A DNA stretch of 5,555 nucleotides. Source: an uncultured Butyrivibrio sp. Its GTDB lineage: Bacteria > Bacillota > Clostridia > Lachnospirales > Lachnospiraceae. Location of the stretch: positions 1 through 5,555 of the forward strand of contig CAMVRW010000171.1 of assembly GCA_947169985.1 (NCBI GenBank), in the 5' to 3' direction. The position numbers and the translations under genes were made by a program. The notes below the pieces were generated by a model. The model saw nothing but the letters and a program-made list of their open reading frames with translations, made no database searches and was not told the origin of the DNA. The number at the start of each line of letters is the position of its first letter. Positions within the stretch are counted from its first letter, which is position 1. Of this stretch, positions 1 through 5,555 are shown piece by piece.

Positions 1-318
1 ATTGCGGATCCTGATGCTGTTTGCCTCCATGTACTCATCCACCTGCTGCCTGATGGAAGGATTTATCCTGTTGCCAAAAAACTCCAGGGTCTGAGCACCT
101 TCATCGGTGATCTCAAGATAAGTTCTGTTAGCCATGGTCTTTTCGCTGATAAGGGACTGGGAGGCAAGTTCACTGAATACCTCCTGCAGCGTCAAGAAAT
201 TCGTATACTCTTTTTCCAGGATAAAATCATAGATCTGGGACTTGGAAAGAGGTACATCGCTGCGCTTTAGCATGTACAGAACTATCATCTTATAAAGGGT
301 CAGGTACTGGGAACTCAA
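1..318 (-). CDS. DUF4364 family winged-helix protein (3' end outside window)
   Basis: I recognise the first 106 residues of a DUF4364-type protein, a clostridial family of small winged-helix-like proteins of unknown role. What is visible: a TTG-initiated N-terminus MSSQYLTLYKMIVLYML, then a helix-turn-helix-like stretch (about residues 24-60, containing SKSQIYDFILEKEYTN and LQEVFSELASQSLIS), then a wing-like segment (RTYLEITDEGAQTLEFFGNRI, residues about 79-99, with key residues T85, E87 and G97). The family is usually about 170-180 residues, so roughly the C-terminal 40% lies beyond base 1. TTG at 316-318 is chosen because a GGAG motif (minus strand, 329-332) lies 10 bases upstream and because family members begin with a similar 'LTLYK.I.LYML' segment; the first in-frame ATG (286-288) would remove that segment and has no ribosome-binding site. 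It follows the malic enzyme gene by 16 bases, so it is probably cotranscribed. DNA binding is inferred from the fold only; no target is known. Confidence 0.85.
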   Translation of the reverse strand, partial: MSSQYLTLYKMIVLYMLKRSDVPLSKSQIYDFILEKEYTNFLTLQEVFSELASQSLISEKTMANRTYLEITDEGAQTLEFFGNRINPSIRQQVDEYMEANSIRIRN

Positions 319-328
319 TTTAAAATTA

Positions 329-332
329 CTCC
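329..332 (-). promoter_or_regulatory. Ribosome-binding site deciding the TTG start of the DUF4364 gene
   Basis: On the minus strand the sequence TTGGAGTAATTTTAAATTG places GGAG 10 bases before a TTG codon. It lies just after the malic enzyme stop codon (335-337). No comparable motif precedes the later in-frame ATG at 286-288, so this site supports the TTG start. Confidence 0.55.
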
Positions 333-334
333 AA

Positions 335-1489
335 TCAATCTACTACGTGTGCCTTTACAGCGGCGCTTATTACATCTGCAACTCTTGGATCAAAGGCCTC
401 AGGAAGAATGTTCGTATCGCTAAGCTCCTCCTCGGGGACCAGTGAAGCCAGTGCCACCGCTGCAGCCAGTTTCATATCATCTGTTATCTGTTTAGCCCTT
501 GCTTCCAGCGCACCCTTGAAGATACCTGGGAAAACAAGAACGTTATTGACCTGGTTAGGGAAATCGCTTCTGCCTGTTCCGATGACTCTTACTCCTGCTT
601 CCTTTGCCAGGTCAGGCATGATCTCAGGAACTGGATTGGCCATGGCGAACATGATTGCATCCTTATTCATCTGGGAAGCCATTTCCTTTGTAACAATTCC
701 AGGTGCTGAAACACCTACAAAGACATCTGCTCCCTTAAGGGCATCAGCCAGGGAACCTGTGAGCTGGTCAGGATTTGTCACATCCATCATCTTCTTTTGC
801 ATCCAGTTAAGGTCCTCGGAGTTCTTATGAAGGATTCCGGATTTATCGCACATGGTCACGTTCTTAAAGCCATAGGTCAAAAGAAGTCTTGTAATAGCAA
901 TTCCTGCGCTTCCTGCTCCGTTTACAACTACCTTGCAGTCCTCTTTCTTCTTGCCAACAACCTTAAGTCCGTTGATGATTCCTGCCAGGACAACAATGGC
1001 TGTACCGTGCTGATCGTCATGGAACACGGGAATGTCCAGTATCTCTTTTAACCTCTCCTCGATCTCAAAGCATCTTGGAGCTGAAATATCCTCCAGGTTG
1101 ATGCCGCCAAAGCCGGGAGCAAGATAAGTCACAGCCTTGATGATCTCCTCAGTGTCCTGAGTATCTAAGCAGATAGGCACTGCGTTGACTCCGCCAAACT
1201 CCTTGAAGAGAACTGCCTTGCCCTCCATAACAGGCATTGCTGCGTAAGGACCGATGTTTCCAAGTCCAAGAACAGCGCTTCCGTCAGAAACAACTGCAAT
1301 TGTGTTGGACTTAATGGTGTATTTGTAGGCAAGCTCTTTATCCTGTGCTATAAGCTTACAGGGCTCTGCAACTCCGGGTGTGTAGGCCAGTGCCAGGTCC
1401 TCTCTGGTCTTGACCGGTGCCTTGGATGTTGTGAGCAGCTTCCCTTGCCACTCTTCATGAAGCTTCAGTGCTTTCTCTGCGTTTGTCAT
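335..1489 (-). CDS. Malic enzyme, short bacterial form (NAD(P)-dependent)
   Basis: Cytosolic oxidative decarboxylation of L-malate to pyruvate and CO2 with reduction of NAD+ or NADP+. The 384 residues match the short bacterial form, without the phosphotransacetylase-like C-terminal domain of the longer enzymes. Visible motifs: [11 protein letters not shown] with the catalytic tyrosine Y36; [22 protein letters not shown] with the catalytic lysine K91; acidic metal ligands E133-D134 and D158-D159 (in FHDDQHGTA); a Rossmann GAGSAG motif at 191-196; ANPVPE at about 284-289; and a conserved [11 protein letters not shown] near 307-317. An aspartate (D215) follows the second strand of the nucleotide fold, which hints at NAD+ preference, but this does not prove it. 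The ATG at 1487-1489 has a strong GGAGGAG ribosome-binding site 7 bases upstream (1497-1503). The gene follows the DUF5722-like gene by 19 bases and precedes the DUF4364 gene by 16. All key residues are present. I give no symbol because naming differs between genera. Confidence 0.96.
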   Translation of the reverse strand: MTNAEKALKLHEEWQGKLLTTSKAPVKTREDLALAYTPGVAEPCKLIAQDKELAYKYTIKSNTIAVVSDGSAVLGLGNIGPYAAMPVMEGKAVLFKEFGGVNAVPICLDTQDTEEIIKAVTYLAPGFGGINLEDISAPRCFEIEERLKEILDIPVFHDDQHGTAIVVLAGIINGLKVVGKKKEDCKVVVNGAGSAGIAITRLLLTYGFKNVTMCDKSGILHKNSEDLNWMQKKMMDVTNPDQLTGSLADALKGADVFVGVSAPGIVTKEMASQMNKDAIMFAMANPVPEIMPDLAKEAGVRVIGTGRSDFPNQVNNVLVFPGIFKGALEARAKQITDDMKLAAAVALASLVPEEELSDTNILPEAFDPRVADVISAAVKAHVVD

Positions 1490-1508
1490 TACTTTACTCC
1501 TCCACTAA

Positions 1509-3323
1509 CTAGAACGTTTTCCCAACTATATCATAGGCAAAAGAAATTGTTTCGTTTCTCTTGTCTGTGTCGATGTATTTGAACACATTCCAGATCTGTT
1601 TCTTTCCTCCACCGGTGGTCTGAAGTCCCAGAGCAAGGCCCAAAGCGGCTATCTCATCCTCTGCATCCGTCTGCCTGGAGAGCATAAGGGCATCGATATA
1701 GCCGTTCTGCTCCATCTTCACGTAAGCATAGGCAAAGGCTGCTGCCTGCAGTGCCTGACCGGAGGATGAAGAATAACCGATCTCACTAAGAATGATGGAT
1801 CTGACATTTCCTGATGTATCAAGCATGAAGTCCTTTTTCATGTAATTGGTTAGAACCTCAAGGTTATCCATGGTGATACATGGTGTGGATTCTGTATGAT
1901 TTACATATTTGGAGGACTTCCAAAAAGCGGTATTTCCGTTGGGGAATGAGTATGGGTGGGCAGCAAGGCCCCAATCAATATTGCCATACTCCGACAGGGA
2001 AGTTGCAAAGATGTCCAAAAGGTCTTTTGCATCATAATCTCCTGTCTTCTCGGTATTATAGGTCCAGCGCTGGTCCACGGACATGTAGACTTTGGCTGCT
2101 GAATTCTGGCTGAGAACGGAGTTGTAGAACACCCTGAAGGCCCTTGCAAAGGCGATGGTGTAGGTGTTTACATCCGTATACTTCATGTAATTATACTCGC
2201 GTCTGGCATTTACTTCATTGGCAAAAATCCACATACTTACATTGCCATGACCTGATCCTGAGTATCGATTTGCCAAAAAGCTTCCAACAGCTGCAATAGC
2301 CTTGACGCCTCTGTCTTCCGCAGCGTTGAACATGTAATAGGGCGCTGTAGAGCCGCTTCTTGCGCTTGGATGAGTAAACTCGGGATATGTGGAGGTGCTG
2401 GCATTGTTAAGCACGATTGCTGCAACATCAATACCCATGTGGTTGAGACGCTTGAACAGATTGTCATAATCGTTCATGATCTGGGAGTTGAAATGATAGG
2501 TAACTCCGCCGTAGGTATAAGGGATTCCCCCGGAAGTAACAAGGATGTGACTTAAGGGAATATTGTAGGTAGCGTACTCGCAGCCAAGCTCAGAAAGCTC
2601 ATTGATACGCAGAGGATCCGGAAGTATTCCCTTAATGGAATCATGTGGCATTCCTGCGTAGCAGTAGCCTGCGCAGGCCTCAGGGTTTGTAATGTACTTT
2701 GCGTGGCTGACGGTGACATACTCGTCATTTAGCTTAACTGCGACCTGGAACTTGGAGAACAGTCTTGAGTTTGCTGTGCCCTTATTAAGATCCAGGCTAA
2801 AAGAGGTATCATCACTCTTATATATCTTGGCGATGGGCTCACTGTCTTCAGAAAGAGAGTCCTCGTAGGTAGCTTCCTCAAAAAGGTAATAGTACTTGTC
2901 GTCACTCTTCGGGATGCCCTCGGACTTTACAGAGATCTGCACCCTGGAGGAATCCACGATCCTGCTCTCGATTGTGGCAAACTCTGCTGTGTTTTCAGGA
3001 GTCATATCCACCATGGCAGGACGCATGGAAAGAGCTTTCGATACCTCTTTTCCTGCTGCTATAATGGCGTCTATGGTGTCGGTGCTGATATATTCGGAGT
3101 TCTTCTCCTCCTCTGCCTCCATAGAAGCCTCAAAGATCGCCTCCTGTTCCTCCTTGGTCACTGTCTGCTCCTGGGAGCTGTTGTTGCCACTTATAAGGAG
3201 CCAGGTCACCAGGGTACCAACCAGTATAAGGGAAGCCAGAGCACCGGCGCCGGCGTATATCACTACTCTTCTGTTATGGCGTGCCTTTTTACCTGTGTAT
3301 CTTTTGCGTTTCTTGTTTTCCAT
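1509..3323 (-). CDS. Membrane-anchored DUF5722-like protein with glycosidase-type barrel
   Basis: 604 residues, no experimentally known role that I can name. Visible layout: a very basic cytoplasmic tail (residues 1-19, KKRKR, KK, RHNRR); one membrane segment (about 20-45); an acidic, probably helical linker (50-78); a predicted beta-rich region (about 105-213); then a large domain (about 214-604) that I believe is DUF5722 and which reads like a TIM barrel. Barrel features resemble glycoside hydrolase clan A: WIFANEVN with N369-E370 in the acid/base position, AAHPYSFP with H456 and Y458, and ILSEIGYS with E514 in the nucleophile position. The basic tail predicts that the large domain faces outside the cell. 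The start ATG has GAGGG (3328-3332) 4 bases upstream; the TAG stop is 19 bases before the malic enzyme ATG, and the gene starts 31 bases after rarA. A carbohydrate-active role is inferred from motifs, and a non-enzymatic binding role remains possible. Confidence 0.8.
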   Translation of the reverse strand: MENKKRKRYTGKKARHNRRVVIYAGAGALASLILVGTLVTWLLISGNNSSQEQTVTKEEQEAIFEASMEAEEEKNSEYISTDTIDAIIAAGKEVSKALSMRPAMVDMTPENTAEFATIESRIVDSSRVQISVKSEGIPKSDDKYYYLFEEATYEDSLSEDSEPIAKIYKSDDTSFSLDLNKGTANSRLFSKFQVAVKLNDEYVTVSHAKYITNPEACAGYCYAGMPHDSIKGILPDPLRINELSELGCEYATYNIPLSHILVTSGGIPYTYGGVTYHFNSQIMNDYDNLFKRLNHMGIDVAAIVLNNASTSTYPEFTHPSARSGSTAPYYMFNAAEDRGVKAIAAVGSFLANRYSGSGHGNVSMWIFANEVNARREYNYMKYTDVNTYTIAFARAFRVFYNSVLSQNSAAKVYMSVDQRWTYNTEKTGDYDAKDLLDIFATSLSEYGNIDWGLAAHPYSFPNGNTAFWKSSKYVNHTESTPCITMDNLEVLTNYMKKDFMLDTSGNVRSIILSEIGYSSSSGQALQAAAFAYAYVKMEQNGYIDALMLSRQTDAEDEIAALGLALGLQTTGGGKKQIWNVFKYIDTDKRNETISFAYDIVGKTF

Positions 3324-3354
3324 TTATCCCTCATAAAAAAAGACAAAGCGCTTT

Positions 3355-4680
3355 TTATTGATCTCTTTCGCGGAGCCTCTTCATGTGCTCCTTTATCCTG
3401 ACTTCATACCCGTTCCCAGAAGGGTTGTAGAACTCTTTTCCATTGAGCTCGTAGGGTAAGTACTGCTGTTTAACGTAGTTGTCAGGGTAATCGTGGGAAT
3501 ACTTGTACCCAATGCCATGCCCAAGCTTGGCTGCTGACTTGTAGTGGGCATCCTGAAGATGAGGCGGGATTGGAAGATTCCCTGTCTGCCTCACTGTGGC
3601 AAGGGCGTCATCTATGGCAACAATGGATGCATTGCTCTTTGGCGCCGTTGCAATATAGGAAGCTGCCTGAGCCAGTGTTATCCGAGCCTCCGGCATTCCA
3701 AGCCTCTCAACTGCAAGTGAGGCTGCCACCGCCACCTGAAGTGCCTGGGGATCTGCATTTCCCACATCCTCCGAAGCACAGACCATCATTCGCCTTACTA
3801 TAAATTTAGGATCCTCTCCCGCATTCAGCATCCTGGCCAGGTAATACACCGCAGCGTCAGGATCTGACCCCCGCATGCTCTTTATAAAGGCTGAGATGGT
3901 GTCGTAGTGGTTATCGCCGTCCTTGTCGTATCTGGCGACCTTCTTCTGTATACATTCCTGGGCCACCTCTCTGGTGATATGGATAAGCCCGTCTTCACTT
4001 CTGTCTGTGGTAAGGATGCCCAGTTCAATGGCGTTCAGCGCATGTCTCGCATCCCCGTCAGCGATATCCGCCAAAAACTCCTCAGCGTCTTTTTCAAGAA
4101 CCGCTTTATAGGCTCCCATGCCACGCTCTGTATCTGTAACAGCCCTGTTCAGCAATATCTTGATATCATCGCTGGTCAGTGGCTTAAGTTCGAAAATAAT
4201 GGACCTGGAAATAAGCGCCCCGTTCACCTCAAAGTAAGGATTCTCAGTGGTAGCTCCCACAAGAACCACAGTTCCATCCTCAACAAATGGAAGAAGATAG
4301 TCCTGCTGTCCCTTATTGAAGCGGTGTATCTCGTCGATGAAAAGAATCGTCTTCTTCCCATACATTCCCTGGTTATCCTTGGCCTTATTCACCACCTCTT
4401 CCATGTCCTTTTTGCCGGCAATGGTGGCATTGATCTGTGTAAATTCTGCTTTGGTGGTATTTGCGATGACCTTCGCCAGGGTGGTCTTACCTGTCCCCGG
4501 AGGTCCATAAAGAATGATGGAACTTAGCTTATCTGCCGAAATTGCACGATAAAGAAGCTTGTCCCGGGCTATAATGTGCTGCTGCCCAACAACCTCATCA
4601 AGGGTCCTGGGGCGCATCCTGGCGGCAAGCGGAGATTCTTTTTCCATATTGCTCTCGCGCATATATTCAAATAAGTCCAT
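3355..4680 (-). CDS. rarA: Replication-associated recombination protein A, AAA+ ATPase
   Basis: RarA (also MgsA, the bacterial relative of eukaryotic WRNIP1/Mgs1) is a cytosolic clamp-loader-like AAA+ ATPase that acts at stalled or gapped replication forks, interacting with single-strand binding protein and DNA ends. The 441 residues match the usual full length. Motifs in order: RMRPRTLDEVVGQ at the N-terminus; Walker A GPPGTGKTT at 59-67; Walker B ILFIDEIHRF with D116-E117; sensor 1 GATTEN at 142-147; arginine-finger segment ALISRS with R159; sensor 2 DGDARHALN with R212; then the C-terminal tetramerisation region with SMRGSDPDAAVYYLARM (268-284), GEDP and CASEDVGNADP. The start is chosen because MDLFEYMR.SNMEKESPLA fits relatives in Lachnospiraceae as I recall them, although no Shine-Dalgarno motif precedes it; M7 (4660-4662) and M12 (4645-4647) are alternatives. 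It appears to head a four-gene run; the preceding gene ends 81 bases upstream. Confidence 0.96.
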   Translation of the reverse strand: MDLFEYMRESNMEKESPLAARMRPRTLDEVVGQQHIIARDKLLYRAISADKLSSIILYGPPGTGKTTLAKVIANTTKAEFTQINATIAGKKDMEEVVNKAKDNQGMYGKKTILFIDEIHRFNKGQQDYLLPFVEDGTVVLVGATTENPYFEVNGALISRSIIFELKPLTSDDIKILLNRAVTDTERGMGAYKAVLEKDAEEFLADIADGDARHALNAIELGILTTDRSEDGLIHITREVAQECIQKKVARYDKDGDNHYDTISAFIKSMRGSDPDAAVYYLARMLNAGEDPKFIVRRMMVCASEDVGNADPQALQVAVAASLAVERLGMPEARITLAQAASYIATAPKSNASIVAIDDALATVRQTGNLPIPPHLQDAHYKSAAKLGHGIGYKYSHDYPDNYVKQQYLPYELNGKEFYNPSGNGYEVRIKEHMKRLRERDQ

Positions 4681-4689
4681 AGCATAACA

Positions 4690-4718
4690 ATTCTACTATT
4701 TTTAGGCAGAAATTGGAA
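4690..4718 (-). promoter_or_regulatory. Candidate sigma-A-type promoter for rarA and downstream genes
   Basis: On the minus strand, TTCCAA (4713-4718, 3 of 6 matches to TTGACA) is followed after exactly 17 bases by TAGAAT (4690-4695, 5 of 6 matches to TATAAT). The rarA ATG begins only 10 bases after the -10 box, so transcription from here would give a leader of only a few bases. The -35 match is weak, so this is a candidate only. It lies in the only sizeable gap of the window, which is where a promoter for the four tightly spaced downstream genes would be expected. Confidence 0.3.
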
Positions 4719-4733
4719 GGGTAGTTTTCCAAT
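4712..4733. repeat. Perfect 7-bp inverted repeat between MBL gene and rarA
   Basis: ATTGGAA (4712-4718) and TTCCAAT (4727-4733) are perfect inverted copies separated by 8 bases. In RNA from the minus strand this gives a 7-bp, AT-rich stem with an 8-base loop, followed by only a short T run, so it is a poor rho-independent terminator. One arm covers the candidate -35 box of rarA, so an operator is an alternative reading. It starts 29 bases after the stop codon of the upstream gene. The repeat is seen; the function is not known. Confidence 0.45.
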
Positions 4734-4761
4734 GGCGTGGGAGCATCCTAATTTCTTGATC

Positions 4762-5555
4762 TTACTGAGTAATAGTGATGTCTGTAGATGTCATTTCTAT
4801 GGTAATGGTGCCATCGCGTGTCAAATAGGTAGTAACGGAGTTCTGGGCGAGGATATCCAGTACCTCCTGGTCTTCCGGGTCTGATTTACTTGAGGTTATG
4901 ATGGCATATTCAGGATTGACATATTCGATGAGGGCTGCAGAGTTTTCTGCGTATCTGCCGTGGTGAGGTACTTTGAGGATTGTGGACTGAAGGTCTTCTG
5001 TAGCCAAGAGTTCTTCTATTCTCTCTGCCTCCGCATCTCCTGCAAAGAGCATGGAATTCTCTCCAAGAGTCACTTTGATTACAATAGAAGAGTTGTTGCT
5101 GGTCTTTTCAGAGTACTTTTTTCTGGCAGGTGGATATATGGTAAAAGAAATATCTCCTACATGAAAGGATGTAACCTCAGACACTTCTGTTTCCTGAAGG
5201 CCTGCATTTTTCAAAGCAATCAGGTAGTTAGTGATATCGTCTGACACCTTGCTGTGATAGGTGGTGTATACAGTTCCCACTTCAAAATTATCCAGGATGT
5301 GATCTGCGCCGCCTACATGATCCTTGTCGAAATGAGTTATGATCATCTCGTCAATTCGTGTGACGCCCTGTTCATTCAGAAAATTCAGAAGCCTGTCAGA
5401 CTTACTGTCAAGACCAGTATCTATGATGGTCACGTGATCATCCGTCATCAGGATAAAGGCATCCGCCGCTCCTGCTTTAAGGCAAGTGATGGTGAGGGTT
5501 GTTTCTGCATCATTGTTCTGGCCGCATCCGCTACATAAAGTTGAAATTAGCAGCA
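4762..5555 (-). CDS. ComEC-like metallo-beta-lactamase-fold lipoprotein (5' end outside window)
   Basis: 263 residues are visible; the frame stays open to the window edge, so the start is missing. It is a metallo-beta-lactamase-fold hydrolase related to the soluble C-terminal domain of the DNA-uptake protein ComEC. Motifs (numbered from the first whole codon, 5551-5553): IIDTG at 43-47; the metal motif THFDKDHVGG with H74, D76, D78 and H79; LFAGDAE with metal-ligand candidate D173; and LKVPHHG with H197-H198. The visible N-terminus (LLISTLCSGCGQNND) looks like the end of a signal peptide with a lipobox-like CSGC, then a mature protein starting at C10, so the enzyme is probably exported and lipid-anchored. 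The internal ATG at 5446-5448 is rejected as the start: it has no ribosome-binding site and would cut into the first strand of the fold. There are none of ComEC's membrane helices in the visible part, so it is a stand-alone domain. Substrate unknown; nucleic acid or phosphodiester hydrolysis is possible by family. Confidence 0.85.
   Translation of the reverse strand, partial: LLISTLCSGCGQNNDAETTLTITCLKAGAADAFILMTDDHVTIIDTGLDSKSDRLLNFLNEQGVTRIDEMIITHFDKDHVGGADHILDNFEVGTVYTTYHSKVSDDITNYLIALKNAGLQETEVSEVTSFHVGDISFTIYPPARKKYSEKTSNNSSIVIKVTLGENSMLFAGDAEAERIEELLATEDLQSTILKVPHHGRYAENSAALIEYVNPEYAIITSSKSDPEDQEVLDILAQNSVTTYLTRDGTITIEMTSTDITITQ

Noticed and set aside
408..830. 140-codon plus-strand open frame opposite the malic enzyme gene
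   Set aside because: Serine/alanine-rich low-complexity translation, antisense to conserved malic enzyme codons, no ribosome-binding context or family resemblance.
1901..2467. Two minus-strand open frames (1901-2149, 2237-2467) inside the DUF5722-like gene in another frame
   Set aside because: The main frame is intact through this region, with conserved motifs, so these are shadows and not signs of a frameshift.
2896..3336. 146-codon plus-strand open frame opposite the start of the DUF5722-like gene
   Set aside because: Its hydrophobic C-terminal part mirrors the membrane segment and basic tail of the real gene; no independent coding evidence.
3907..4527. 206-codon open frame on the plus strand opposite rarA
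   Set aside because: It lies wholly antisense to a well-conserved gene, its product has no recognisable motif, and the open frame follows from the codon use of rarA.
4712..4733. Rho-independent terminator of the MBL-fold gene
   Set aside because: The stem has only two G-C pairs and the following T run is short, so a strong terminator cannot be claimed.
5446..5448. ATG as the start of the MBL-fold gene
   Set aside because: The frame remains open upstream with a hydrophobic, cysteine-containing signal-like end and a beta-strand expected of the fold; there is no ribosome-binding motif before this ATG.
1..5555. Mobile element, CRISPR array, tRNA/rRNA or toxin-antitoxin pair
   Set aside because: No direct-repeat series, transposase or integrase motif, structural RNA, or small overlapping gene pair was seen; the window is densely packed with same-strand chromosomal genes.

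Overview
The window looks like chromosomal DNA from an anaerobic Firmicute of the Clostridia, most likely a member of the Lachnospiraceae (Butyrivibrio/Roseburia-like). This rests on family recognition: the RarA N-terminus, a DUF4364 winged-helix protein, a large DUF5722-like membrane-anchored protein and a ComEC-like lipoprotein are typical of that group. Base composition looks moderate by eye and was not counted. I see no mobile element, tRNA, rRNA or CRISPR array.

All five genes are on the minus strand, so transcription runs from high to low coordinates. In transcription order they are: (1) 5555-4762, a secreted or lipid-anchored metallo-beta-lactamase-fold protein whose start lies beyond the window; (2) an 81-base gap (4681-4761) holding a 7-bp inverted repeat and a candidate promoter; (3) 4680-3355, the replication-associated AAA+ ATPase RarA (MgsA), complete; (4) 3323-1509, a 604-residue membrane-anchored protein with a TIM-barrel glycoside-hydrolase-like domain, probably DUF5722, complete; (5) 1489-335, a short-form malic enzyme, complete; (6) 318-1, the first 106 codons of a DUF4364 winged-helix protein starting at TTG and cut by the window edge.

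The last four genes are separated by only 31, 19 and 16 bases and probably form one transcript starting in the 4681-4761 gap. Their functions (fork repair, a cell-surface carbohydrate-active candidate, central carbon metabolism, a putative regulator) do not make an obvious pathway, so the linkage may simply be a housekeeping operon. The least understood gene is the DUF5722-like protein. The position and context of two glutamates suggest a retaining glycosidase-like active site facing outside the cell. No stretch over 300 bases lacks a gene. I do not see a convincing novel multi-gene system; the points most worth checking are the DUF5722-like enzyme candidate, the signal-bearing ComEC-like protein and the unusual rarA start region.
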